The notes: generated by a model not told the origin, from the sequence alone. DNA of 64,000 nucleotides from Nocardia albiluteola (GCF_018860155.1 NZ_JAHKNI010000002.1:412713-476712); one strand, 5' to 3'; shown: positions 1 through 15,000, counted from the stretch's first letter. Program-made: numbers and translations.

Positions 1-3000
1 GCCTGGCCCGGCATCTCGTCCGGATCGGCGTCGGCCCGGAAGCCCGTGTGGCCCTGGGCATGCGGCGTTCGCTGGATCTGCTGGTCGCGATCTACGCGAT
101 CCAGGAGGCCGGTGGCGCGTACGTGCCGCTGGATCTGGATCAGCCCGCCGAGCGCATCGGCCACGTCCTCGAGACCGCGGCGCCGGTGTGCATCCTCACC
201 ACCGCGCGCGACGGCTTCGACGCGCCCGGCGCGGCCCCGTCGCTGCGGGTCGACCAGGAGGATCTGTCGGGCTACGAGGCCCGCCCGCTCACCCCGGGTG
301 AGCGCCGCGCGCCGCTGCGCCCGGAGCATCCGGCGTACGTGATGTTCACCTCCGGCTCCACCGGGCGCCCGAAGGGCGTGGCGATTCCGCACGCGGCCGT
401 GGTCAACCAGATCTGCTGGATGATCGGCCAGCACGGCATCGGCACGCGGGACATCGTGCTGTGGAAGACCCCGGCCACGTTCGACATCTCGGTATGGGAG
501 CTGTTCGCCCCCTTGGCATCCGGTGCGAGCCTGGTCATCGCGGAACCGGACGGCCACCGCGACACGCAGTACCTGTGCGACGTGATCGCCGCCGAGCGCG
601 TGACGCTGACCTCGTTCTCGCCGTCGATGCTGCGGATCTTCGCCGACGGCGCGGATCCGGTGGCGCTGGGCACGCTGCGCATCCTGTACATGGTGGGCGA
701 GGCGATGACGCCCGACGCGATGGCGGCGTTCGACCGCCTCGGCACGTCGGCGGTGCTGATCAACCAGTACGGCCCCACCGAATTCACGGTGCACGCGATG
801 TACTCGCCGGTCACCCTGGAGATGACCGCGCCGATGCCGATCGGTGTGCCGCTGTGGAATTCGCAGGCCTACGTGCTGGATTCGCGGATGCACCCGGTGC
901 CCGCGGGCGTCGCGGGTGAGCTGTACCTCGCGGGCATCCAGCTGGCGCGCGGCTACATGCGCCGCCCGGATCTGACCTTCGACCGGTTCGTCGCGAATCC
1001 CTTCGGGGACAACGGGTCCCGCATGTACCGCACCGGTGACCTGGTGCGCCGCAACGGCGACGGCACGATCACCTACCTGGGCCGCACCGACTTCCAGGTC
1101 AAGCTGCGCGGTCAGCGCATCGAGCTCGGCGAGATCGAGGCCGCGCTCGCGGCGCACGATTCGGTCGCGCAGGCCGTCGCGGTGGTGCACACTTCCGAGC
1201 GCACCGGCGACCGGCTGATCGCGTACGTGGTGCTCGAGCAGGACGGTGCCGAGGCGGACGTGGACGCGCTGCGCGCCCACCTGTCGCAACTGCTGCCCTC
1301 GTACATGGTTCCGGCCGGATTCGTGGTGCTGGACGCGTTCCCGCTCAACGCCAACGGCAAGCTGGACCGCCGGGCGCTGCCCGAGCCGGAGCTGACCGCG
1401 CGCGAATTCCGCGCGCCGACAACGCCGATGGAAGAGCTGGTCGCGGCCACCCTCGCCGAGGTGCTGGGCCTGTCCGAGCAGCAGGTCGGCGTCGACGACG
1501 ACTTCTTCGATCTCGGCGGCAACTCGCTGCTGGCCACCCAGGTGGTGGCCCGCCTGGGTAACGCGCTGGGCAGCCGCATTCCGGTGCGCCTGCTGTTCGA
1601 GGCGTCGAGTGTCGGCGCACTGGCCCGGCGGGTGACCGGGCTGGACGGGACCGGTCGACGCGAGCTCGTCGCCGGGCCGCGCCCGGAGCGGATTCCGCTG
1701 TCGCTGGCGCAGCAGCGGATGTGGTTCCTCAACCGGTTCGATACCCAGTCCGCGGCCTACAACGTGCCCGCGGCGGTGCGCCTGACCGGCGCTATCGACG
1801 TGGCCGCGCTGCGGGCCGCGCTCGCGGACCTGATCACCCGGCACGAGATCCTGCGCACGATCTACCCGCAGACCACCGACGCCGCGACCATGGTGCCCGA
1901 GCAGGTGATTCTGCCTGCGGCGCAGGCGATCTCGGAAGTCGAGCTCGAGGTGAGCACGATCGCGCCCGCGCGCGTCGAGGCCGCGGTCGCCGAGCTGGCG
2001 TCCACCGGCTTCGACGTCACCGCGCGGATACCGTTGCGGGTGGCGCTGTTCCGGATCGGCGACGCCGATGACGAGGCGGCGCAGGCTGATCCGGTCACCA
2101 CCGAATCGGTGCTGGTCATCGTGATCCACCACATTTCCGGCGACGGTTCCTCGGTCGGCCCGATGACGCGGGATCTGATGATCGCGTACGCGGCGCGTGC
2201 CGCGGGTGCGACGCCGGACTGGGCGCCGCTGGCGGTCCAGTACGCCGACTACAGCATCTGGCAGCGCGAGGTGCTCGGTTCCGAGGACGATCCGGAGTCG
2301 GTGGCCGCCAAGCAGGTCGCCTACTGGAAGTCCGAACTGGCCGAGCTGCCCGATCAGCTGGAGCTGCCGGCGGACCGCCCGCGGCCCGCGGTGCAGTCCT
2401 TCGCCGGCGGCAAGGTCGAGGTGCGCATCGACGCCCGGACCCACCGGGCGCTGTCCGACTTCGCCCGCGCGGAGAACGCGACGCTGTTCATGGTCGTGCA
2501 CACGGCGCTGGCGCTGCTGCTGGCGCGGCTGTCGGGCACCGAGGACATCGCGATCGGCACCCCGATCGCGGGCCGCGGCGAGTCGGCCGTGGACGACCTG
2601 ATCGGCATGTTCGTCAACACGCTCGTGTTCCGCACGCGGGTCGATGCGGGCGAGTCGTTCATCGAACTGCTGGCGCGCCAGCGCGAAACCGACCTGCAGG
2701 CCTACGCCAACGCCGACGTCCCGTTCGAGCGCCTGGTGGAGGTGCTGAACCCGGAGCGCTCGACCGCACGGCATCCGCTGTTCCAGGTGGGCCTGTCGTT
2801 CCAGAACCTCGGACAGAGCAGCCTCGAACTGCCGGGCCTGACCGCGTCCGGCGTCGAATTCGACACCGGCCTCTCGCAGTTCGACCTGCACCTGATCGTC
2901 GCGGACAGCTACGGCGAAGCCGGTGCGCCCGAGGGCATCGGCGGTTTCCTGACCTACGCCACCGACCTGTTCGAGCGGAACACGGTGCAGGGCTTCGTCG

Positions 3001-6000
3001 ATCGCTTCGTGCGCCTGCTCGGCCAGCTCGTGGCCTCCCCGCGCGTGCCGGTCGGCGACATCGACCTGCTCGGCACCGCGGATCGGCGGCGAATCCTCAT
3101 CGGCCGCAACGAGACCGGGCTGGCCACCGATCGGAAGGCGACGCTGGCCTCGCTGCTCGACGCGACCGTCCGGTCGGACGCCGACGCCGTCGCGCTGATC
3201 GGGCCGGACGCCGAGCGGATCAGCTACGGCGAGCTGGACTCGCGCGTGAATCGCCTGGCGCGGCACCTGATCTCGCTGGGTGTCGGCCCCGAGTCGCGGG
3301 TCGTGCTGGCGCTGCGCCGGTCGGTGGATCTGGTCGTCGCCATGTACGCGGTGACCCGGGCGGGCGGCGCGTACGTGCCGGTCGATCCGGATCAGCCCGC
3401 CGAGCGGACCGCGTACATCCTCGAGACGGCCGCGCCGGTGTGCGTGCTGACCAACGCCGATGCGGGCTTCGAGGCCGACGGGGTGGCGGTCGTGCGGATC
3501 GACGAGCTGGATCCGGACCTGAGTGACGCGCCGATCGCCGCCGCGGAGCTGGTCGCCAAGCTGCGCCCGTCGAACACCGCGTACGTGATCTTCACCTCCG
3601 GTTCGACCGGTCGCCCGAAGGGTGTGGCCGTGCCGCACCGCGCGATCGTCAACCAGTTGCTCTGGGAGGTCTCGGAATTCGGCCTCGGCGCCGACGATGC
3701 CGTGCTGCTGAAGACGGCCTCGACGTTCGACCTGTCGGTGTGGGAGTTCTGGACCGCCGCCATCTCGGGCGGCCGGTTGGTCATCGCCACACCGGACGGG
3801 CACCGGGATCCGGCCTACCTCAACGCGCTGATGGCGCGCGAGGGCGTGACGACGCTGCACGTGGTGCCGTCCATGCTCGACGGCCTGCTGACCGAATCGG
3901 AAGGCGCGCTGCCGGATTCGCTGCGCTGGGTGCTGGCGATCGGTGAGGCGCTGCCGGGCTCGGTCGCGCAGCGGTTCCGGGCGCACAATGCCGCGGACCT
4001 GTTCAACCTCTATGGACCGACCGAGGCCGCGGTCTCGATCACCAGCCACGAGGTCACCGATTCCGACGTCACCTCGGTGCCGATCGGTGTGCCGGAGTGG
4101 AACAGCCGGGTGTACGTGCTGGATTCGCGGCTGCACCCGGTCATCGACGGAGTGTCCGGCGAGCTGTACCTGGCCGGTGCGCAGCTGGCGCGCGGTTACT
4201 TCGGTCGTGCGGATCTGACCGCGGATCGGTTCGTGGCCAACCCGTTCGAGCCGGGCACCCGCATGTATCGCACGGGTGACCTGGTGGCGTGGGACGTCAA
4301 CGGTGAGCTGGAGTATCGGGGCCGTACGGACTTCCAGGTGAAGATTCGTGGTTTCCGTATCGAGCTGGGTGAGATCGAGGCGGCGCTGTTGGCGCTGCCG
4401 GAGGTCGGTCAGACCGCGGTGCTGGCGAAGTCCGATGCGCGCCTGGGCGATCGGCTGGTCGCCTACCTCGTCCCCGTTGCCGGGGTCGATCTCGAGGTGG
4501 CACAGGTGAAGTCCGTCCTGTCCGAGGCGCTGCCGTCCTACATGGTGCCCGCGGCGTTCGTGGTGCTGGACGCGCTGCCGCTGAACATCAACGGCAAGCT
4601 GGACCGCAAGGCCCTGCCGGAGCCCGAGTTCGAGGCCACGGCCTTCCGGGCGCCCTCGACCCCGATCGAAGAGGTCGTGGCGGGCGTGTTCGCGGAGGTG
4701 CTGGGCCTGGACCGGGTCGGCGTCGACGACGATTTCTTTGCCCTGGGCGGCAATTCGCTGGTCGCGACCCAGGTGGTGGCGAGAATCGGTGCGCTGCTGG
4801 ACACCACGGTCCCGGTGCGCCTGATGTTCGAGGCGCCGACGGTGGCCGGCCTGGCGGCCCGGGCCGAACAGCAGGCGGGTGCGGGCGGGCGCCTGGCACT
4901 GACCGCCGGGCCGCGTCCGGAGCGGATTCCGTTGTCGCTGGCGCAGCAGCGGATGTGGTTCCTGAACCGCTTCGATCCGGAGTCCACGGCGTACAACGTG
5001 CCGATCGCGGTGCGGTTGTCCGGTGAGCTCGACGTGGATGCGCTGCGATCGGCGATCGGCGATCTCGTCAGCCGCCACGAGGTGCTCCGCACGGTCTACC
5101 CGGAAATGGACGGCGGTCCGGTGCAGGTGATCCTGCCGCCGGGCAAGGCGGTTCCGGAACTGGACGTGCGCACGGTCCCCGCAGACGAGATCCAGGCGGC
5201 GGTCGTCGAGTTCATCGGCACCGTGTTCGATGTGACGGCCGAGGTACCGGTCCGGGTGGCGCTGTTCGAGGTGCCGGGATCGGAATCCACCGCCGCGGAG
5301 TACGTGCTGGCGATGGTGATCCACCACATCTCGGGTGACGGTTCGTCGGTTGGCCCGCTGACGCGGGATCTGATGCTGGCGTACGCGTCTCGCGCGGCGG
5401 GCGATGCGCCGGGCTGGGCGCCGCTGTCGGTGCAGTACGCGGATTACAGCATCTGGCAGCGTGTGCTGCTGGGCAGCGAGGACGATCCGGAGTCGCTGGC
5501 GGCCAAGCAGGTTCGGTACTGGCGGTCGGCGCTGGCCGAGCTGCCGGATCAGCTGGATCTGCCCGCCGATCGCGTGCGTCCGGCCGTGCAGTCCTTCGTC
5601 GGTGGCAAGGCCGAGCTGCGCATCGACGCCGAGATGCACCGGGCCCTGGTCGAATTGGCCCGAGCGGAGGGCGCGACCGTGTTCATGGTCGTGCACACCG
5701 CGCTGGCGGTGCTGCTGGCGCGGTTGTCTGGCACCGAGGACATCGCGATCGGTACGCCGATGGCGGGCCGCGGTGAGGCGCAGCTCGACGATCTGATCGG
5801 CATGTTCGTCAACACCCTGGTGTTCCGGACGCAGGTCACGGCGGGCGAGTCGTTCGCGGATCTGCTCGCGCGTCAGCGTGAGACGGACATTCAGGCGTTC
5901 GCGCACGCGGACGTGCCGTTCGAGCGGCTGGTGGAGGTGCTGAACCCGGTTCGTTCGACGGCGCGGCATCCGCTGTTCCAGGTGGGTCTGTCGTTCCAGA

Positions 6001-9000
6001 ACCTGGCGCAGTCCGCGCTGGAGCTGCCGGGCCTGACCGTGGCGCCGCTGCGCCTGGACACCGAGATCTCGCAGTTCGACCTGCACCTGATCATGGCCGA
6101 CGGCTACGACGAGTCCGGGGCACCGGCCGGGATGGAGGGTTACTTCACCTACGCGACGGATCTGTTCGACGCCGCGACGGTCTCGGGCTTCGTCGATCGG
6201 TTCGTCCGGCTGCTCGGCGAGGTCGTCGCGAATTCGCGTACGGCCGTGGGCGATCTGGAGATCCTGGCCGCGGGCGAGCGCACCGAGCTGATCTCCGGGC
6301 GCAACGCGACCGCGCACGAGGTCGAGGCCGGGACCCTGGCCTCGCTGCTGGATCGCACCGTCGCGGCCACGCCCGGCGCGGTGGCGCTGGTGGATCCCGA
6401 CGGTGTCGCGATCACCTACGGCGAGCTCGCCGAGCGCGTGAATCGCCTGGCCCGGCACCTGATCTCGATGGGCGTGGGCCCGGAGGCGCGGGTCGCGCTG
6501 GCGCTGCGCCGGTCGGTGGATCTGATCGTCGGCATGTACGCGGTGACCGTCGCGGGCGGCGCGTACGTGCCCGTGGATCCGGATCAGGCCGCCGAGCGCA
6601 CCGAGTACATCCTCGAGACCGCCGATCCGGTGTGCGTGCTGACCAGTTCCGCGGTCGTCGCGGAGGCCGCGCCGGTGCGGGCGCTGGCCGAGTCCGCCCG
6701 CACCCTGGTCCGGATCGACGAGCTGGATCTGTCCGGCCTGTCGAGCGATTCGGTCGACGACGCGGAACGCACTGCGCCGCTGCACGGTTCGAACACCGCG
6801 TACGTGATCTTCACCTCCGGTTCGACCGGTCGCCCGAAGGGCGTGGCGGTGCCGCACGCGGCGATCGTGAACCAGTTGCTCTGGAAGACCGCCGAATTCG
6901 GCCTGGGCGCCGACGATGCCGTGCTGCTGAAGACGGCCGCGACGTTCGACCTCTCGGTCTGGGAGTTCTGGACCGGCGCGGCCACGGGCGGCCGCATGGT
7001 CATCGCGGCTCCCGAGGGCCATCGGGATCCGGCCTACCTCAACGCGCTGATGGCGCGCGAGGGCGTGACGACGCTGCACGCGGTGCCCTCGATGCTCGAT
7101 GCGCTGGTGACCGCGTCCGGTGGTGCGCTGCCGGATGCGCTGCGCCGCGTGCTGGCCATCGGTGAGGCGCTGCCGGGCGCGGTGGCGCAGCGGTTCCGGT
7201 CGAACAATGCCGCGACGCTGTTCAACCTGTACGGCCCGACCGAGGCCGCGGTCTCGATCACGAGCCACGAGGTGACCGGCGCCGACGCGACATCCGTGTC
7301 GATCGGTGTGCCCGAATGGAACAGCCGGGTGTACGTGCTGGATTCGCGTCTGCGCCCGGTGCCCGCGGGTGTCGCGGGTGAGCTGTATCTGGCGGGCGCG
7401 CAGCTGGCGCGCGGTTACTTCGGTCGTGCGGATCTGACCGCGGACCGGTTCGTGGCCAACCCGTTCGGCGACGGCGAGCGCATGTACCGCACCGGTGACC
7501 TGGTGGCCTGGAATGCCTCCGGTGAGCTGGAGTACCGGGGCCGCACGGACTTCCAGGTGAAGATCCGAGGTTTCCGTATCGAGCTGGGCGAGATCGAGGC
7601 GGCGCTGCTGGCGCTGCCGCAGATCGGCCAGACCGCGGTCCTCGCGAAATCCGATGCGCGCCTGGGCGATCGGCTGGTCGCCTACGTGGTCCCGGCCGAC
7701 GCCGAGATGGGCATCGACATCGACGCGACCAGGTCGGCCCTCGAGGCCGCGCTGCCGTCGTACATGGTGCCCGCGGCGTTCGTGACGCTGGATGCGTTGC
7801 CGCTGAACGTGAACGGCAAGCTGGACCGCAGAGCGCTGCCCGAGCCGGAGTTCGAGGCGGCGGCCTTCCGGGCGCCCTCCACCCCGATCGAGGAGATCGT
7901 GGCGGGCGTGTTCGCCGAGGTGCTGGGCCTGGACCGGGTCGGCGCCGACGACGATTTCTTTGCCCTGGGCGGCAACTCGCTGGTGGCCACGCAGGTCGTC
8001 GCGCGGCTCGGCGCCGCGCTGGGCGTGCAGGTCCCGGTGCGGGTCGTGTTCGAGGCATCGACGGTGGCCGGTTTGGCCGCCAAGGTCGAGCAGGGTGCGG
8101 GCGTCGACGGTCGCCCGGCGCTGGCCGCCGGGCCGCGTCCGGAGCGGATTCCGCTGTCGCTGGCGCAGCAGCGGATGTGGTTCCTGAACCGCTTCGATCC
8201 GAGCTCCACCGCGTACAACGTCCCGGTGGCGGTCCGCCTGACCGGCGCGCTGGACGTGGATGCGCTGCGGGCGGCGATCGGCGACCTGGTCGCCCGGCAC
8301 GAGGTGCTCCGCACGGTGTACCCCGAGGTCGACGGAACGCCGATCCAGGTGATTCTGCCCGCGGCGCAGGCGGTTCCGGAGCTGGAAGTGCATCGGATCG
8401 GCGCGACCGAGATCGAGACGGCCGTGGTCGAGTTCTTCTCCACCGCCTTCGATGTGGTGGAGCAGGTGCCGCTGCGTGTCCGGTTGTACGAGCTGGCCGA
8501 CGGCGCGCCGGACGGCGATTACGTGCTGGCCATGGTCGTGCACCACATCTCCGGCGACGGTTCCTCGATGGGCCCGCTGACCCGCGACGTCATGACCGCC
8601 TACGCGGCGCGCGCGGCGGGGGAGGCCCCCGGCTGGGCGCCGCTGGCGGTGCAGTACGCCGACTACAGCATCTGGCAGCGCGAGCTGCTGGGCAGCGAGG
8701 ACGATCCGGAATCGCTGGCGGCCGAGCAGATCGAGTACTGGCGCACCGCGCTGGCCGATCTCCCGGAGCAGCTGGATCTGCCGTCCGACCGGCCGCGCCC
8801 CGCGGTGCGGAGCTCGCTCGGCGGCAAGGTGCGGGTCCCGATCGACGCCGACCTGCACCGGGAGCTGTCCGAGCTGGCGCGCGCCGAGGGCGCGACGCTG
8901 TTCATGCTGGTGCACACCGCGTTCGCGGTGCTGCTGGCGCGGCTGTCGGGCACCGAGGACATCGCGATCGGTACGCCGATGGCGGGCCGCGGTGACGCCC

Positions 9001-12000
9001 AGCTCGACGACCTGATCGGCATGTTCATCAACACGCTGGTCTTCCGCACGCAGGTGGACGCGGGCGAGTCGTTCGCGGATCTGCTCGCGCGCCAGCGTGA
9101 GACGGACATCCAGGCCTTCGCGCACGCGGACGTTCCGTTCGAGCGCCTGGTGGAGGTGCTGAACCCGGTTCGTTCGACGGCGCGGCACCCGCTGTTCCAG
9201 GTGGGCCTGTCGTTCCAGAACCTCGGCCTGTCGGCCATGGAACTGCCCGGACTGAGCCTGTCGGCGGTCGACTTCGACACCCAGCTGTCGCAGTTCGATC
9301 TGCACCTGATCGTCTCGGACACCTACGACGCTGCGGGCGCGCCGGCGGGCCTGGCCGGAATCCTCACCTATGCCAGCGATCTGTTCGACGCGGCGACCGT
9401 CGAGGGCTTCGCCGACCGCTTCGTGCGACTGCTGCGGGAGATCGTGGCCGCGCCGCGCACTCCGGTCGGCGACATCGAGCTGCTCGAGGGCGCCGAACGG
9501 GATCGAATCCTGGTGCGGTGGAACGACACCCGGCACGAGATCGCGCCGGAGCTGCTGCTGGACGGCTACCGCCGTGCGGTCGCGGCGCATCCGGATCGGA
9601 TCGCGGTCGCGTATGAAGGCGAGGAGCTCACCTACCGGGAGTTCGACGAGCGGGTCAACCTGCTTGCGCGCCGGTTGATCTGGGCCGGCGTCGGTCCGGA
9701 ATTGCTTGTCGGCCTGGCGGTCCGGCGCTCGCTGGACCTGGTCGTCGGCATGTACGCGATCCTCACCGCCGGTGGCGCCTACGTGCCGCTGGACCCGGAT
9801 CATCCGGCCGAGCGCATCGCGCACGTGCTCGAGACTGCGCAGCCGGTCTGCGTGCTCACCCGGACCGAGGACGCGGTGCCGGTGCCCGACGACGTCATGG
9901 TGCTGGACCTGAACACCATCGACCTGGACGGCTTCGAGACCACCCCGCTGGAGGCCGACGAGCTGATCGAACCGCAGCATCCGGACAACCCGGCGTACGT
10001 GATCTTCACCTCGGGCTCCACCGGGCGCCCGAAGGGCGTGGCGGTCTCGCACGCGGCGATCCACAACCAGATCGCCTGGATGCTGGACCAGTACCCGATG
10101 GGCGAGCAGGACGTCTACTTCCAGAAGACGGCAACGACATTCGACGTGTCGCTGTGGGGCTACTTCATGCCCCTGCGTGCCGGGTCCAAGCTCGTCGTCG
10201 CCACCCACGACGGCCACCGCGATCCGCTCTACATCGCGGAAACCCTTGCCGCGCAGCGGGTGACCGTCACCGACTTCGTGCCCTCGATGCTCACGGTCTT
10301 CGCCGCGCACACCGAGGCGGGCACGGTCCCGACGCTGCGCGAGGTCTTCGTGATCGGCGAGGCGCTGCCGCCGGAGACCGTCGCGGCCATGCGGTCGGTG
10401 TCCGATGCCGCGCTGCACAACCTGTACGGGCCGACCGAGGCCGCGGTGTCCATCACCTACTGGCCCGCGACCGGTGCGGAGCGGGGTAGCGTCCCGATCG
10501 GTGTGCCGCAGTGGAACTCCCGCGCGTACGTGCTGGATTCGCGGCTGCGGCCGGTACCGGCCGGGGTGGCGGGCGAGCTGTATCTCGCCGGTGACCAGCT
10601 GGCCCGCGGCTACGTCGCCCGTCCGGACCTGACCTCGGATCGGTTCGTGGCCAACCCGTTCGGCGCCGGCGAGCGGATGTACCGCACCGGCGACCTGGCG
10701 GCATGGCGCGTGATCGACGGCGTACCGGTGCTGGATTACCTGGGCCGCACCGACTTCCAGGTGAAGTTCCGCGGCCAGCGGATCGAGCTGGGCGAGATCG
10801 AGTCGGCGCTGCTGGCGCAGTCGTCGGTGAGCCAGGCCGTGGCCCTGGTGATGCCGTCGGATCTGGGCGATCAGCTGGTGGCCTACGTGGTGCCCGCACC
10901 GGGCGCCACGGTCGAGGGCACGGAACTGCTGGAGGCGGCGCGGAGGTCCCTGCCCGCCTACATGGTGCCGTCGCTGGTCATCGACCTGGAGGCATTGCCG
11001 CTCAACGCCAGCGGCAAGCTCGATCGCAAGGCGCTGCCGCAGCCGACGTTCACCCAGCGGGAGTTCCGCGCGCCGTCCACCCCGATCGAGGAGATCGTGG
11101 CGGGCGTGTACGCCGACGTGCTCGGCGTCGAGCGGGTCGGCGCGGACGACGATTTCTTCTCGCTCGGCGGCAACTCGCTGATCGCCACCCAGGTCATCGC
11201 GCGCCTCGGCGCGGCGGTGGGCGCCCGGGTGCCGGTCCGGCTGCTGTTCGAGACCCCGACGGTGACCGCACTCGCGGCGGCCGTGGAGTCCCAGTCCCGC
11301 GGTACGCGGGTGGAATTGGGCAGCCTGGAGCGTCCGGAGCGGATTCCGTTGTCGCTGGCGCAGCAGCGGATGTGGTTCCTGAACCGCTTCGATCCGGAGT
11401 CCACGGCGTACAACGTGCCGATCGCGGTGCGGTTGTCGGGTGTGCTCGATGTGGAGGCCCTGCGCGCCGCGGTGGGCGATCTGGTCGCCCGCCACGAGGT
11501 GCTGCGCACGATCTATCCCGAGATGGACGGCGCGCCGGTGCAGGTGATCCTGCCGCCGGGCAAGGCGGTTCCGGAACTGGATGTGCGCACGGTCTCCGCC
11601 GAGGAGGTCCAGGGCGCGGTCGTCGGGTTCATCGGCACCGTGTTCGACGTGACCACCGAGGTGCCGCTGCGGGTGGCGCTGTTCGAGGTGGCCGGTGAGA
11701 ATGCCACCAGCACAGCCGAATACGTGCTGGCGATGGTCGTGCACCACATCTCGGGTGACGGTTCGTCGGTCGGCCCGCTGACGCGGGATCTGATGCTCGC
11801 GTACGCGTCCCGCGCCGCCGGTGAGGCGCCCGGGTGGGCGCCGCTGGCGGTGCAGTACGCGGACTACAGCATCTGGCAGCGCGAGGTGCTGGGCAGCGAG
11901 GACGATCCGGAATCGTTGGCGGCCAAGCAGGTTCAGTACTGGCGCGCGGCCCTGGCCGAGCTGCCGGATCAGCTGGATATGCCCTCGGACCGGCCGCGCC

Positions 12001-15000
12001 CACCGGCGCAGTCGTTCGCGGGCGATCGGGCCGAGCTGACCATCGATGCCGAGCTGCATCGGGCGCTGATGGAGCTGGCGCGTGCCGAGGGCGCGACGCT
12101 GTTCATGGTCGTGCACACCGCGCTGTCGGTGCTGCTGGCCAGGCTGTCCGGCACCGACGACATCGCCATCGGCACGCCGACGGCGGGTCGCGGCGAGGCC
12201 CAGCTCGACGACCTGATCGGCATGTTCGTCAACACGCTGGTCTTCCGGACCCAGGTCGCGGCGGGCGAGTCGTTCGCGGATCTGCTGGCGCGCCAGCGCG
12301 AGTCGGATATCCAGGCCTTCGCGCACGCGGACGTGCCGTTCGAGCGCCTGGTCGAGGTGCTCAACCCGGTCCGTTCGACCGCGCGGCATCCGCTGTTCCA
12401 GGTCAGCCTGTCGTTCCAGAACCAGGCGCAGGCCGGGCTGGAACTGCCGGGCCTTACGGTCGCGCCGCTGCAGCTCGACACGGTGGTCTCGCAGTTCGAC
12501 CTGCACGTGATCATGGTCGACAACTACGACGAGTCCGGCGCCGCCGCCGGCATCGGCGGCTACTTCACCTACGCGACGGACCTGTTCGACGCCGCGACGG
12601 TGCAGGGCTTCGTGGATCGGTTCGTGCGTCTGCTCGGCGAGATCGTCGCCGCGCCGCGCACCCCGGTCGGGGACATCGACTACCTGGCCGCGGGCGAACT
12701 CGACCAGCTGGTGTCGGGTCGGAACGCGACCGCGCACGAGGTCGATCGGTCCGCCACCCTGGCCTCGCTGCTGGATCACACGATCTCCGAGCACCCGGAC
12801 GCGACCGCGCTGGTCGGGCCCGACGGCGCCACGCTCACCTTCGCCGAACTCGATCGGCGGGTGAACGGCCTGGCGCGGCACCTGATCTCGCTGGGCGTGG
12901 GCCCGGAGTCGCGGGTCGTGCTGGCGCTGCGGCGCTCGATCGATCTGGTGGTCGCCATGTACGCGGTGACCGTCGCCGGCGGCGCGTACGTCCCGGTGGA
13001 CCCGGATCAGGCGGCCGAGCGGACCGAGTACATCCTCGAGACCTCCGCGCCGGTGTGTGTGCTGACCAACGCGGAGACCGGCTTCGAGACCCCGATCGCG
13101 CCGGTGATCCGGATCGACGAGGTCGGCGCGGACGACCCTTCGCCGATCGACGACGACGAGCGGCTGGGCGTCCTGCGCCCGGACAACACGGCCTACGTGC
13201 TGTTCACCTCCGGCTCGACCGGCCGCCCGAAGGGCGTCGCGGTCTCGCACGGCGCGGTGGTGAACCAGTTGCTCTGGAAGATCGACGAATTCGGGATGGG
13301 TCCCGACGACGTGATGTTCCAGAAGATCGCCACCACCTTCGACGTGTCGATGTGGGAATTCTGGAGCGGCGCGGTGTGCGGTGGCCGGTTGGTCATCGCC
13401 ACGCCGGACGGCCACCAGGATCCGGCGTACCTCAACGAGGTGATGCGCCGCGAGGGCGTGACGACGCTGCACGTGGTGCCCTCGGCGCTGGATGCGATGC
13501 TCACCGAATCCGATGGGGCGCTGGCCCCCTCGCTGCGGCGGGCCCTCGCGATCGGCGAGGCGCTGCCGGGCACGGTCGCGCAGCGGTTCCTGCGGCACAA
13601 CACCGCCGGGCTGTTCAACGTGTACGGCCCGACCGAGGCGGCGATCTCGATCACCAACCACGAGGTGACCGAGGCCGACGTCACGTCTGTGTCGATCGGT
13701 GTGCCGGAGTGGAATTCCCAGGTGTACGTGCTGGATTCGCGCCTGCGGCCGGTGCCCGCCGGCACCCCCGGCGAGCTGTACCTGGCCGGTGTGCAGCTGG
13801 CCCGCGGCTATCTCGGCCGCGCGGACTTGACCTCGGATCGCTTCGTGGCCAACCCGTTCGCCACCGGCGAGCGGATGTACCGCACCGGTGACCTCGTGGT
13901 CTGGAACGCGGAGGGCGAGCTGGACTACCGGGGCCGCACCGACTTCCAGGTGAAGATCCGCGGCTTCCGCATCGAGCTCGGCGAGATCGAGGCGGCGCTG
14001 CTGACCCTGCCCGAGGTGGCGCAGGCCGCAGTGCTGGCGAAATCCGATGCGCGCCTGGGCGATCGCCTGGTCGCGTACCTGGTTCCCGCCGCCGACACGG
14101 TCATCGACACCGCGCGGGTGAAGTCGGAACTGTCGGCGGGCCTGCCCTCCTACATGGTGCCCACGGCATTCGTGATGATGGACGCCATGCCGCTGAACGT
14201 GAGCGGCAAGCTGGATCGCAAGGCGCTGCCCGAGCCGGAGTTCGAGACGACGCCGTACCGGGCGCCGTCCACCCCGACCGAGCTGATCCTGGCCGAGGTC
14301 TTCGCGGATGTGCTGGGGCGCGAGGAGATCGGCGCCGACGACGACTTCTTCGGCCTGGGCGGCAACAGCATCCTGTCGATCCAGCTGGTGTCCCGGGCCA
14401 AGGCCCGCGGCGTGCTGTTCGGCGCGCGCGACGTGTTCGAGCGGCGCACCATCGCCGAGTTGGCCGCGGCCGCACGGCTGGGCACGGGCACCGAGCTCGT
14501 GCTGCCGACCGGCCCGCTGGTCGAGCCCGATCCCGCGGACCTGGCGGTGTGGGAGCGGGCGTATCCCGCGATGACCGAGGTGTGGCCGCTCTCGCCGCTG
14601 CAGTCGGGTCTGCTGTTCCACGCGTTGATGACCCAGTCGACGGTGGACATCTACACCCAGCAGGCGGTGATCGACTTCGGCGGAACGCTGGACGTCGAGC
14701 GGTTGCACAGGGCCGCGCAGGCCCTGGTCGACCGGTATGACAACCTGCGGGTCGCCTTCACCACCGACGCGGTCGGCATGCCCGTGCAGATCGTGCAGAA
14801 CGATGTCGAGGTCGCCTGGCACGAAAGCGATCTCACCGATGTTCCCGCCGACGACCTCGAGGCCGAGCTGGTCTCGCGGCTGCGGCAGGAGCGCGCGGTG
14901 CGCTTCGACATGACGGTGCCGCCGCTGATCCGGTTCGGGCTGTACCGGGCCGGCGAACAGCGGTGGCGCCTGGCGATCACCGCGCACCACATCCTGTTCG

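Noticed and set aside
11834..13891. 685-codon plus-frame ORF inside the NRPS
   Set aside because: Arg/Gly/Ala-rich frame-shifted reading of the NRPS modules, no domains.
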